The notes under the pieces: model-generated
Database searches by the model: none
The model's input: the letters and a program-made list of their open reading frames with translations, nothing else
What the model was told of the DNA's origin: nothing
Position numbers and translations under genes: made by a program
DNA from: Euryarchaeota archaeon UBA60
Lineage (GTDB): Archaea > Thermoplasmatota > Poseidoniia > Poseidoniales > Poseidoniaceae
Assembly (NCBI GenBank): GCA_002503395.1
Contig: DARQ01000023.1
Span: 4,438 to 12,507, forward strand
Direction of reading: 5' to 3'
Length of the DNA stretch: 8,070 nt
In this document: positions 1-5,610 of the stretch, one piece after another
Position numbering within the stretch: position 1 is the stretch's first letter
How the letters are laid out: each line of letters begins with the position of its first letter

Positions 1-12
1 TGCATTATCGGG

Positions 13-27
13 GCAACAAAAATACAC
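13..27 (-). terminator. Possible T-run terminator of the eL42-eS27-aIF2-alpha operon
   Basis: About 45 nt after the aIF2-alpha stop the minus strand contains a T-rich stretch (GTGTATTTTTGTTGC). Archaeal polymerases can stop at such runs. Nop10, the usual next gene, does not begin in the 71 nt available here. Confidence 0.35.
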
Positions 28-71
28 AAAGATGCGAACCGATTCAGTTCAACTGGTGGGCACTCCAAAGC

Positions 72-851
72 TCAGAAGCGTTCTGAGGAAGCACTGCCAC
101 CGCTGTCTTCGACGGCGCCGATGACCCGGTTGTTGACCTCATCCCAAGTCGCTTCGCCGACCTGATAATCAGGAGCGCGAATCTCGATTCGATAGAACGG
201 GGCGCCATCGTAAAAGCATTCGACCTTGATGTCGGCCTCTTCGTCGGTCAATTCCTCAGCGCTACACAGCGCCTTGCGGATGACTTCGATGCCCTGTTCG
301 ACGATTACCGAAATCTCGAAACGGGCACGGATTTCGACGAAGGGTGGAATGATATTCTCGACTGCTATTTCGTTGAACTTGGCAATCCAGTCTCCCTCAA
401 ACCCGGCTTCCTCGAGGGCTTTCTCGTTGAGAGCCGCATCTTCGAAGGCGCCGTATAGATTTCCGAACGCATCAATCATCTCTTCCTGGGTGTGTTTGAT
501 CTCGGCCTCATCCCAGCCGATTTTCTCACCCAATACGCGCAGGAGTTGCGCCGCACGACCCTCGTTCTTCCACGCCTGCAGGGTTTCACGGCGGCGCTCT
601 TCACTGACCGCCTTCAGAGATAATTCAAGACTACTACCATCCTTTCGGGTGCGCAGGACCTTGCAGACGACCCGCTGGCCATCGCGCAGGTGGTTACGGA
701 TATTCTTGACCCAGCCACTGGCGACTTCGCCGATGAAGATGAAACCCTCACGTCCGGGAAATTCATCGAGAACGCTATAGGCGCCGTTTTCTTTGACTTT
801 GGTAATGCTACAAACGACGAGTTCGCCTTCGCGCGGTGCGTCGCCAGCCAT
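72..851 (-). CDS. eif2a: Translation initiation factor aIF2 subunit alpha
   Basis: This is the alpha subunit of the heterotrimeric archaeal factor aIF2, which brings initiator Met-tRNA to the small ribosomal subunit. The 259-residue protein has the full family architecture. An N-terminal S1/OB domain (about residues 9-81) includes the hallmark segment GEVASGWVKNI and a basic stretch ending in LELSLK. A helical domain follows (about 85-165), then the C-terminal alpha/beta domain (about 168-245) that contacts the gamma subunit. I start at the ATG at 851. An in-frame TTG lies two codons upstream (857), but the SD-like GAAGGT sits about 8 nt before the ATG. The gene begins 13 nt after the eS27 stop, so it is the third gene of a translation operon. 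The last ten or so residues are Ser/Gly-rich and not family-typical. Identity is very secure. Confidence 0.95.
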   Translation of the reverse strand: MAGDAPREGELVVCSITKVKENGAYSVLDEFPGREGFIFIGEVASGWVKNIRNHLRDGQRVVCKVLRTRKDGSSLELSLKAVSEERRRETLQAWKNEGRAAQLLRVLGEKIGWDEAEIKHTQEEMIDAFGNLYGAFEDAALNEKALEEAGFEGDWIAKFNEIAVENIIPPFVEIRARFEISVIVEQGIEVIRKALCSAEELTDEEADIKVECFYDGAPFYRIEIRAPDYQVGEATWDEVNNRVIGAVEDSGGSASSERF

Positions 852-864
852 AGTCAATCTACCT

Positions 865-1038
865 TCACTCAGCTAGGTTCTCGGTAACGGTACAACCGAC
901 CAAGTTGGCCTTGCCACCGCTCGGAGAGGTCAACGTACTATTGCACACCAAGCATGAAATCGTGGTAGTGGCGCGACTGAAGATAGTGCATTCCGACCCG
1001 CAATCATTGCAGGCCACTCTGAGAAATCCGGTAGTCAT
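865..1038 (-). CDS. rps27e: Ribosomal protein eS27 (S27e), small zinc-ribbon protein
   Basis: A 57-residue small-subunit ribosomal protein found only in archaea and eukaryotes. The translation begins MTTGFLRVACNDCGSE and carries an intact four-cysteine zinc ribbon, C10-x2-C13 and C29-x2-C32, followed by the family-typical C-terminal segment with LTSPSGGKANL. I found it by translating the gap between eL42 and aIF2-alpha. It lies 11 nt downstream of the eL42 stop and 13 nt upstream of the aIF2-alpha ATG, which is the usual archaeal gene order. A purine-rich stretch (GTGAAGTGA, then AAAG) just before the ATG can act as ribosome-binding sequence. Its intact zinc ligands contrast with the neighbouring eL42. 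Length, motif and neighbours all agree, so this is a confident call. Confidence 0.93.
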   Translation of the reverse strand: MTTGFLRVACNDCGSECTIFSRATTTISCLVCNSTLTSPSGGKANLVGCTVTENLAE

Positions 1039-1049
1039 CTTTAGTCACT

Positions 1050-1334
1050 TCACTTATCGATTAATTCGAATCTCTTCGCTCTCTGGCACGGTGCATAGTG
1101 CGCCTTACCGGTCTCAGTACAACGGTATAGGATGTTGACTCGCTTGGTCGGCTTCTCGCGACCTTCGGGCTTTGGACGGGGGAAACCACGGTAACCGGCG
1201 GTGACCCTACGGAATCGCCTCTGACCCCACTTCTGCTCACTGGCGCGTCGCTTCTTGACCCGCTCGACGGTGTGGAGTGTATGCTTGCCAGCCGATGGGC
1301 TGTAGCGCTTGACTTGTCGCGGCCTCTTCACCAT
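1050..1334 (-). CDS. rpl44e: Ribosomal protein eL42 (L44e), variant lacking most zinc-ligand cysteines
   Basis: A 94-residue large-subunit ribosomal protein of the E-site region, first gene of the eL42-eS27-aIF2-alpha operon. The core is strongly conserved: KWGQRRFRRVTAGYRGFPRP (residues 36-55), then KPEGREKP and the C-terminal RFELID. Typical archaeal members carry a zinc ribbon of the form YCPYC near the N-terminus and RCTVCGKAH near the C-terminus. Here the first pair reads YSPSA (S12, A15) and the second RCTETGKAH (C72 kept, T75), so three of four ligands are gone. An unpaired C83 is also present. The protein is otherwise full length and in frame, so this looks like a genuine zinc-free form rather than decay. 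The ATG at 1334 is preceded by the SD-like GAGGATGAT and by a TATA box near 1371-1378. Confidence 0.95.
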   Translation of the reverse strand: MVKRPRQVKRYSPSAGKHTLHTVERVKKRRASEQKWGQRRFRRVTAGYRGFPRPKPEGREKPTKRVNILYRCTETGKAHYAPCQRAKRFELIDK

Positions 1335-1370
1335 GATATCATCCTCAGCGCTTCGGCCACTCGGGTTCGG

Positions 1371-1378
1371 TATATATG
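1371..1378 (-). promoter_or_regulatory. TATA box of the eL42 operon, possibly shared with the divergent membrane-protein operon
   Basis: The TATATA core lies about 37 nt upstream of the eL42 ATG. A start about 26 nt downstream of the box would give a leader of roughly 13 nt that still holds the GAGGATGAT Shine-Dalgarno. Because the core is nearly symmetric, it could also direct transcription rightwards, with a start near 1400, for the membrane-protein genes. Assignment to eL42 is good; rightward use is a guess. Confidence 0.6.
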
Positions 1379-1387
1379 GCTGACGGA

Positions 1388-1402
1388 CACCCCTACGGGG
1401 TG
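1388..1402. repeat. GC-rich hairpin next to the divergent TATA box
   Basis: CACCCC (1388-1393), loop TAC, and GGGGTG (1397-1402) form a perfect 6-bp stem with a 3-nt loop. It sits directly upstream of the eL42 TATA box and near the expected start of any rightward transcript. It could be an operator or an RNA hairpin at the 5' end of the rightward message, or it could be chance. CCTACGGG recurs at 1457-1464. Confidence 0.35.
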
Positions 1403-1453
1403 GAAAGACCCGCTTTCACACGCTATTCCACTAACCTTCATCAACTTGAAACC

Positions 1454-2266
1454 ATGCCTACGGGCATGGCGCTGGTCGAGCTGCAGCAAATCGAGGCTCT
1501 GCTTTGGTTCTGGTTACCGCTGGCGCTGGTGCCGCTCGGATTCTGGATGTTGCTATTGCGCAGCAGCGAGACAGTGCGCAAAATGGGAATGCCTACAGTA
1601 TTCTTCGGATTCATCATGGTGATGGCTTCGCAGTGGACCGTACCCGACTCTGATTCGAGCGCCAGCGGCCACCTTCTACTGGTGGTCATCGGGCCAATCC
1701 TGATGTTGGGGGTCGGCTCATTCATGGCAATCTTCGGCGGCCCGGTTCCGGTTGGAAGGCTACCTTCGGTGGCGCGACCGGCAGGGTATTTCTCAATCGC
1801 CTTGGGACTGGCGTGGTTAATGGCACTTCATCTGGTACAATCACCGCTGTGGCGGGGCGAGGTCAATCCCTACTGGATGGTTTGGTGGGCAGTCTTCCTG
1901 CTGGCACTGTGTCTCGTCGGCACCAGTTTGGCACAGGTTGTCTATCTCTTCGGCGATGAGCGTGGCCGCACCGCGGCCAATGTCGGTATCTTCGGTCTCG
2001 TCTCCGGCGGCTTCCTATTGGCGATGATGTTCAATGATGGGGCACAGATTTCGGCACTACAGATGCGCTCGCAGATATGGTTGGCGACCGCCGACCTGCT
2101 CGGCACAATCGCCGGCATCTTGAGCGCGGTCCTGGCCTTTGCAATCGTCATCACCCTCTATGAGCGCTCGCTGACGGCAATCGAGCCTACTGCGCCTCTT
2201 AGTGAGGCCGAGAAACAACGGGTCAGCGAAATCATCTTCGATAATCTCGGGGGTGAGGAGCAGTGA
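1454..2266 (+). CDS. Multi-pass membrane protein, unrecognised
   Basis: I do not recognise this family. From the ATG at 1454 it has 270 residues, with about seven hydrophobic membrane-spanning segments near residues 15-35, 47-62, 73-95, 111-130, 141-165, 176-194 and 207-236. A charged cytoplasmic-looking C-terminal tail follows (EAEKQRVSEIIFDNLGGEEQ). The frame is open back to an ATG at 1376, but that codon overlaps the TATA box of the divergent operon and its 26 extra residues are not hydrophobic. I therefore prefer 1454, with 1466 also possible. No convincing SD precedes either codon. The stop overlaps the start of the next membrane-protein gene by 4 nt, so the two are probably co-translated and may form a complex. 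No catalytic motif, transporter signature or signal peptide was evident. Function is unknown. Confidence 0.75.
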   Translation: MPTGMALVELQQIEALLWFWLPLALVPLGFWMLLLRSSETVRKMGMPTVFFGFIMVMASQWTVPDSDSSASGHLLLVVIGPILMLGVGSFMAIFGGPVPVGRLPSVARPAGYFSIALGLAWLMALHLVQSPLWRGEVNPYWMVWWAVFLLALCLVGTSLAQVVYLFGDERGRTAANVGIFGLVSGGFLLAMMFNDGAQISALQMRSQIWLATADLLGTIAGILSAVLAFAIVITLYERSLTAIEPTAPLSEAEKQRVSEIIFDNLGGEEQ

Positions 2267-2769
2267 AGGTCGATAATGGCAAGGGAACTTGGGCGCTGGT
2301 GCTGGCTCCGACCCTCATCTTCCTAGTGCTGATACTGGTCATTGATTCAATCCTCGGATTAGGGGAGGTGAGCAATGCCTTCAAGCGCTTCGCCAACGCT
2401 TTTCTCACCGCCTATACACTGACCGCTGGGGCTCTGTTCGGGGCTATGTTCTTCTATGCCGACAGTCGCAATCGGCCACTTGCCCCGCTGTTCGGGATGC
2501 TCACCGCGACCTTGGTCGGGGCCGGGATAATCTTCCTATTCCTGTCACAGAGTGATCTGCTGATGGAACAGTCTTCCTCGATGCAGGCACAGTTCTTCTC
2601 CAACATCGTCCATCTGGCGGTGGTCTTCCTCGCTCTGGCCACCGCCGCCGGATTACTGGCGGGAATCACCATGGCTCATATCACAGGAAATCCTCCACGG
2701 CGCCTGCCGTGGCCGGTCGAAGTCGAGGCCGAGGTCGAAGTTGTGGTCGAAATTGATTCCGAAGAGTAA
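2263..2769 (+). CDS. Four-helix membrane protein with acidic Val/Glu tail, unrecognised
   Basis: A 168-residue protein of unknown family, starting at a GTG that overlaps the upstream TGA (GTGA). GGTGAGGAG lies just before the start and is a good Shine-Dalgarno, which fixes the start. Four hydrophobic segments are visible near residues 10-30, 46-65, 74-95 and 113-139. They are followed by a proline/arginine-rich turn and a C-terminal tail of alternating valine and glutamate (about residues 151-168) encoded by repeats of GTCGAAGTCGAGG type. Such a tail could be a beta strand or a low-complexity acidic region. The translational overlap with the preceding seven-helix gene suggests the two products act together in the membrane. 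No enzyme or transporter motif is visible, so I give no function. Confidence 0.8.
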   Translation: MKVDNGKGTWALVLAPTLIFLVLILVIDSILGLGEVSNAFKRFANAFLTAYTLTAGALFGAMFFYADSRNRPLAPLFGMLTATLVGAGIIFLFLSQSDLLMEQSSSMQAQFFSNIVHLAVVFLALATAAGLLAGITMAHITGNPPRRLPWPVEVEAEVEVVVEIDSEE

Positions 2770-2772
2770 TTC

Positions 2773-2795
2773 GGAATGGTCGGGAATGGTCGGGA
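2773..2795. repeat. Short tandem repeat, 10-bp unit
   Basis: GGAATGGTCG occurs twice in direct tandem (2773-2782 and 2783-2792), followed by a partial third copy (GGA) and an A-rich run. It lies in the 74-nt gap between the membrane-protein operon and the cyclotransferase-like gene. It may be a duplicated regulatory element or simple slippage. Confidence 0.5.
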
Positions 2796-2843
2796 AAAAA
2801 CAGGGTTGAAATAGGCCGCGTGAATTACTTCTTCGGCGATGAT

Positions 2844-3791
2844 ATGATGGCGGAAAAAACCCTCTATTTCGGCTACGGCTCGAACCTCGATAACGATGAC
2901 TGGGCTGATTGGTGCAAGGACAGGGGTTACGACCCAGACGGAATGACCGAGATTGGACCAGCCTGGTTACCTGAATACTCGATGAAATTCCACTACCATT
3001 CCACTAGGCGTAGGGGCGGCGCTGCCGATGTGGTCAGGATTGGCCCTGGTGCCGCAGTTCCCGGGGTGCTGTTCCATCTTGATGCACAATCTTTGGCGGC
3101 GATGGATATCAAGGAAGGCGTGTCAGCGAATTGCTACGAGCAGCGAATCGTGAATGTTTGCACCCCGGACGGCAATGTGCACGAGGCGCTGACCTATACC
3201 GTGGTCAAAGGGAAACGGGAGAATCGGCACATTGCCCCGACCGAGCAATATCAGCGACTGGTTCGCGCCGGCTTGGAACTACGAGGCCTACCCACCGATG
3301 ACCTTGAAAATGCCATTCAAGATGGTGGTCTACATTTCCCCATTCCCCATGTCTTCATTTATGGCACGCTCCTTCAAGGTGAAAGTCGCCACGTGATAAT
3401 TCAGGATTTATCACCAATCTCAAGTGGCCCAGCAACAACTGCCAAGGTAGTTCTGCTCGACCTCGGTCAGTTCCCCGGGATGATTCTCGCAGGTACCGGT
3501 GCAGGCGTGGTCGGGGGGGTCGATGCTGGCGTTGTGGCTGAATCAGTGGTCAAAGGCGAACTATACACCTTTTCAGACATGTTCACAGTCCTACAGTATT
3601 TGGATGAGATAGAAGGCTATTACGGCGCCGGCGATGATGGTTCACTATTTCGCCGAGTGCTAATCGAGGTCGATGTCGAGGGTGAGAAGATATGGGCATG
3701 GGCCTACTTCTACAATGGGACACAAGGGAAAAACTCGGCATGGCCAGTGATTGAGAGCGGCGACTGGCGGCACCACCGAAGCGGCGACTGA
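2844..3791 (+). CDS. Tandem gamma-glutamylcyclotransferase-like (GGCT/AIG2) protein
   Basis: Two copies of the gamma-glutamylcyclotransferase-like fold are joined in one 315-residue protein. GGCT enzymes release 5-oxoproline from gamma-glutamyl amino acids, amines or glutathione. The first domain opens with YFGYGSNLD (YGSN at 11-14, the substrate-binding loop) and has the catalytic-type glutamate in MDIKEGVSANCYEQR (E91). The second opens with FIYGTLLQGESRH (YGT at 173-175) and has LDEIEGYYG (E257). Both signature glutamates are kept, so either domain could be active. The second domain contains a Gly/Val-rich stretch (about residues 215-235) that looks like a loop insertion and includes a G7 run at 3513-3519. 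The start is uncertain: the frame is open from a GTG at 2820, but the ATG-ATG at 2844/2847 leads directly into the first strand. The substrate cannot be read from the sequence. Confidence 0.85.
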   Translation: MMAEKTLYFGYGSNLDNDDWADWCKDRGYDPDGMTEIGPAWLPEYSMKFHYHSTRRRGGAADVVRIGPGAAVPGVLFHLDAQSLAAMDIKEGVSANCYEQRIVNVCTPDGNVHEALTYTVVKGKRENRHIAPTEQYQRLVRAGLELRGLPTDDLENAIQDGGLHFPIPHVFIYGTLLQGESRHVIIQDLSPISSGPATTAKVVLLDLGQFPGMILAGTGAGVVGGVDAGVVAESVVKGELYTFSDMFTVLQYLDEIEGYYGAGDDGSLFRRVLIEVDVEGEKIWAWAYFYNGTQGKNSAWPVIESGDWRHHRSGD

Positions 3792-3811
3792 GAGGATATC
3801 TGCACTTTCAT

Positions 3812-3834
3812 CACATAACAACTGCCATATACTA
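3812..3834 (+). promoter_or_regulatory. Promoter region of the cold-shock gene
   Basis: The gap after the cyclotransferase gene turns AT-rich and holds two TATA-like stretches, CACATAAC (3812-3819) and CATATACTA (3826-3834). The first would place the start near 3842 and include the SD-like AAGGA before the ATG at 3855. The second would place it almost at the ATG. I cannot choose between them. Confidence 0.45.
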
Positions 3835-3854
3835 AAGGCTTGCCGCAAGGAACT

Positions 3855-4046
3855 ATGGCACAAGGTACTGTCAAATGGTTTAACAGAATAAAAGGATTCG
3901 GATTCATAGAGCAAGAAGGTGGTTCAGACCTCTTCGTTCACAAGTCGGAAGTCACAGGAACGATCACCGACGGAGACACCGTTGAGTTTGAAGTCGCAGA
4001 AGGTCCAAAAGGTCCGAATGCGGTCAAAGTCAGCAAAGTAGAGTGA
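3855..4046 (+). CDS. Cold-shock-domain protein (CspA family)
   Basis: A 63-residue single cold-shock domain, which binds single-stranded RNA/DNA and usually acts as an RNA chaperone. The sequence begins MAQGTVKWFNRIKGFGFIEQ. It contains RNP1 (KGFGFI, residues 13-18) and RNP2 (LFVHKS, residues 26-31) with the expected aromatic residues W8, F15, F17, F27 and H29. It ends with the family-typical GPKGPNAVKVSKVE. The length matches bacterial CspA-type proteins closely. The ATG at 3855 is preceded by AAGGA at short spacing. The frame is open a few codons upstream to TTG 3840, but those residues precede the conserved N-terminus. This family is common in bacteria and patchy in archaea, so ancient transfer is plausible. 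It has its own AT-rich promoter region and a T-run after the stop. Confidence 0.95.
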   Translation: MAQGTVKWFNRIKGFGFIEQEGGSDLFVHKSEVTGTITDGDTVEFEVAEGPKGPNAVKVSKVE

Positions 4047-4050
4047 ATTA

Positions 4051-4077
4051 CTTCCTCTTCTTTCTCCCGATTTTTTT
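4051..4077 (+). terminator. Pyrimidine-rich T7 terminator of the cold-shock gene
   Basis: Directly after the cold-shock stop there is a pyrimidine-rich tract (4051-4068) leading into seven consecutive T (4071-4077). Archaeal RNA polymerase terminates on such T-runs without needing a hairpin. It separates the rightward genes from the convergent GST-PCMT gene. Confidence 0.6.
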
Positions 4078-4270
4078 ACCCCTTCCAGCGCAAGCTTTGG
4101 GTGATTCTTCACCACTCTGGAGAGTAGTGGCGTAGTTATGTCCTGTTCAAGCGAGTCGCAAACGCTCATCAAATCGCGATTTTTGTGAAATGCTTGAAAA
4201 TTCCAAAATCAATTCTCTTCGCTTGCTCCTGGCGGTGCTTCCTTCAAATCCGGTTGTTGGGTTTGGATGA
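4078..4270. other. Convergent intergenic stretch with a 12-bp palindrome
   Basis: This stretch lies between two convergent genes and I see no gene in it. It contains a perfect palindrome, AAATCGCGATTT (4171-4182), and a small hairpin-like element around 4112-4128 (ACTC/GAGT with extra flanking pairing). A region with several short A-runs follows at 4187-4201; on the minus strand it reads as T-runs and could terminate the GST-PCMT transcript. No RNA gene was recognised. Confidence 0.4.
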
Positions 4271-5575
4271 CTAGGATTCATCGACCCCTCTCAACAGGGG
4301 TACGAACCTCACTAAGCCGAGGTCTTCCTTGAGTAATTTTCGTCCCCGCTTGGTATAGCGCATCAGATATTGCTTGCCACCCAACCGTTTTATGGGGGTG
4401 ATGATCAATCCTCCCTCTGCTACTTGGTCAATCCATGCCGGGGGGACTCTCCGGGCGCAGGCGGTCGAGATGATTGCGGAATATGGACCTCCAGAAGGAT
4501 TCCCCAACATACCGTCGCCGACCAGCAGTTCAGCGGGCAGTGAATCGATTTCTCTGAGTTTCTGTTGAGCCCCCTGCGACAGCGAGGCGATGCGCTCGAT
4601 ACTGTGCACCTCATATCCCAGCGCCACCAATACCGCGGTCTGATATCCGCAACCGGTACCGATTTCCAATACTCTCGCACCGACCGGCAGGGGCGCCAAT
4701 AATTCCGACATCATCGCGACGATGAAGGGTTGACTGATGGTCTGGCCGGACTCTATTGCCAGCGGGTGGTCACGATAGGCCACCGGCCAGGCCTCTGGTG
4801 TCAGGAACAGATGTCGGGGGGTGGTCGACATCGCGTGAATAACCCGGGGGTCGGAAATTCCCCTGGGGATGAGTTGCTGGTCGACCATTTCTTGGCGGGC
4901 TTTGGTCATCTCAGGGGCCTCGGTTGGTTCGGCATGGGTGGTCGGTTCGGTCGGGGTGGTTGTCTCGGAAGGAGTGGTCGGCGATTGCCACTTCTCGTGT
5001 TTGACCATGCACCCGGTGAAGAGTTCGCTGGCCAGTATCCCCTCCAACCAATGCTGGACATTCGGCAGGGCTTGGCCGTCGAACCAGGGGCGGTCGGTAT
5101 TGGCGAATTGCCGCACGAACGGAGCCAGCGCGACATCGGCCAGACTCAACTCGTCGCCGCAGAAATATCGTGACTCTCCTAGGCGTTGCTCATACCGGTT
5201 GAGTATTTCTAGGACTTCATCGCGGTGCGCCTCGGGATTCTCGACATCATCAAAGCGGTTCGGATACTTGTAGCGGTCGAGATTATCCTTGAACTTGCCA
5301 TCATTGACCTCGACCAACTCCTGCCAATCTCCTTCCAGCCATTCCCCGGGGGAGCACCACAGCATGATATCCATGCTCTCCTCGAGCACTTCTCCATCGG
5401 GTAGTTGGAGGACTGGGACTGTCCCTTTCGGGGATATCGCCATCATCTCAGGGGGTCGGTCGCGCAGGACTACTTCGCGGTGCTCATACTCGATACCGGC
5501 GTGCTTGAGAGCCATTCTGGCGCGTATGGCGTAGGGGCAGCGGCGGAAGGTGTAGAGGATTGGTGGGGTGGTCAT
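4271..5575 (-). CDS. Fusion protein: GST-like domain plus protein-L-isoaspartate O-methyltransferase
   Basis: One uninterrupted 434-residue frame encodes two enzymes. Residues 1-195 are glutathione-S-transferase-like. The thioredoxin fold has RRCPYA with C13, as in glutaredoxin/omega-type GSTs, then GTVPVLQLPDG (cis-Pro 54) and the E66-S67 gamma-glutamyl contact pair. The helical domain has the N-capping box SLAD (144-147). Residues 198-222 are a Pro/Thr/Glu/Ser linker. Residues 223-434 are PCMT, which repairs isoaspartyl residues using S-adenosylmethionine. Visible features are MVDQQLIPRGISDPRV, the active-site loop QTISQP (278-283), SAM motif I VLEIGTGCGYQ (302-312) and GDG (353-355). The start is the ATG at 5575, with a TATA box at a distance that predicts a nearly leaderless mRNA. 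An internal ATG (4909) at the PCMT start could allow separate PCMT synthesis. I am not aware of this as a standard arrangement. Confidence 0.9.
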   Translation of the reverse strand: MTTPPILYTFRRCPYAIRARMALKHAGIEYEHREVVLRDRPPEMMAISPKGTVPVLQLPDGEVLEESMDIMLWCSPGEWLEGDWQELVEVNDGKFKDNLDRYKYPNRFDDVENPEAHRDEVLEILNRYEQRLGESRYFCGDELSLADVALAPFVRQFANTDRPWFDGQALPNVQHWLEGILASELFTGCMVKHEKWQSPTTPSETTTPTEPTTHAEPTEAPEMTKARQEMVDQQLIPRGISDPRVIHAMSTTPRHLFLTPEAWPVAYRDHPLAIESGQTISQPFIVAMMSELLAPLPVGARVLEIGTGCGYQTAVLVALGYEVHSIERIASLSQGAQQKLREIDSLPAELLVGDGMLGNPSGGPYSAIISTACARRVPPAWIDQVAEGGLIITPIKRLGGKQYLMRYTKRGRKLLKEDLGLVRFVPLLRGVDES

Positions 5576-5601
5576 TTCAATTTGTACTGGCGCTCTTCAT
5601 A

Positions 5602-5610
5602 GATTATATT
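5602..5610 (-). promoter_or_regulatory. TATA box of the GST-PCMT gene
   Basis: On the minus strand this reads AATATAATC, in an AT-rich setting, centred about 31 nt before the ATG at 5575. A start about 26 nt downstream falls near 5580, giving a leader of only a few bases. No Shine-Dalgarno is visible, which agrees with leaderless translation. Confidence 0.6.

Noticed and set aside
226..780. Plus-strand ORF of 184 codons opposite aIF2-alpha
   Set aside because: Ser/Arg-rich translation with no family features, lying antisense to a confident conserved gene.
905..1138. Plus-strand ORF of 77 codons
   Set aside because: It is the antisense shadow of eS27 and the end of eL42, both clear on the minus strand.
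1376..1453. N-terminal extension of the seven-helix membrane protein to the ATG at 1376
   Set aside because: That ATG overlaps the TATA box of the divergent operon, has no ribosome-binding site, and the extra 26 residues are not membrane-like.
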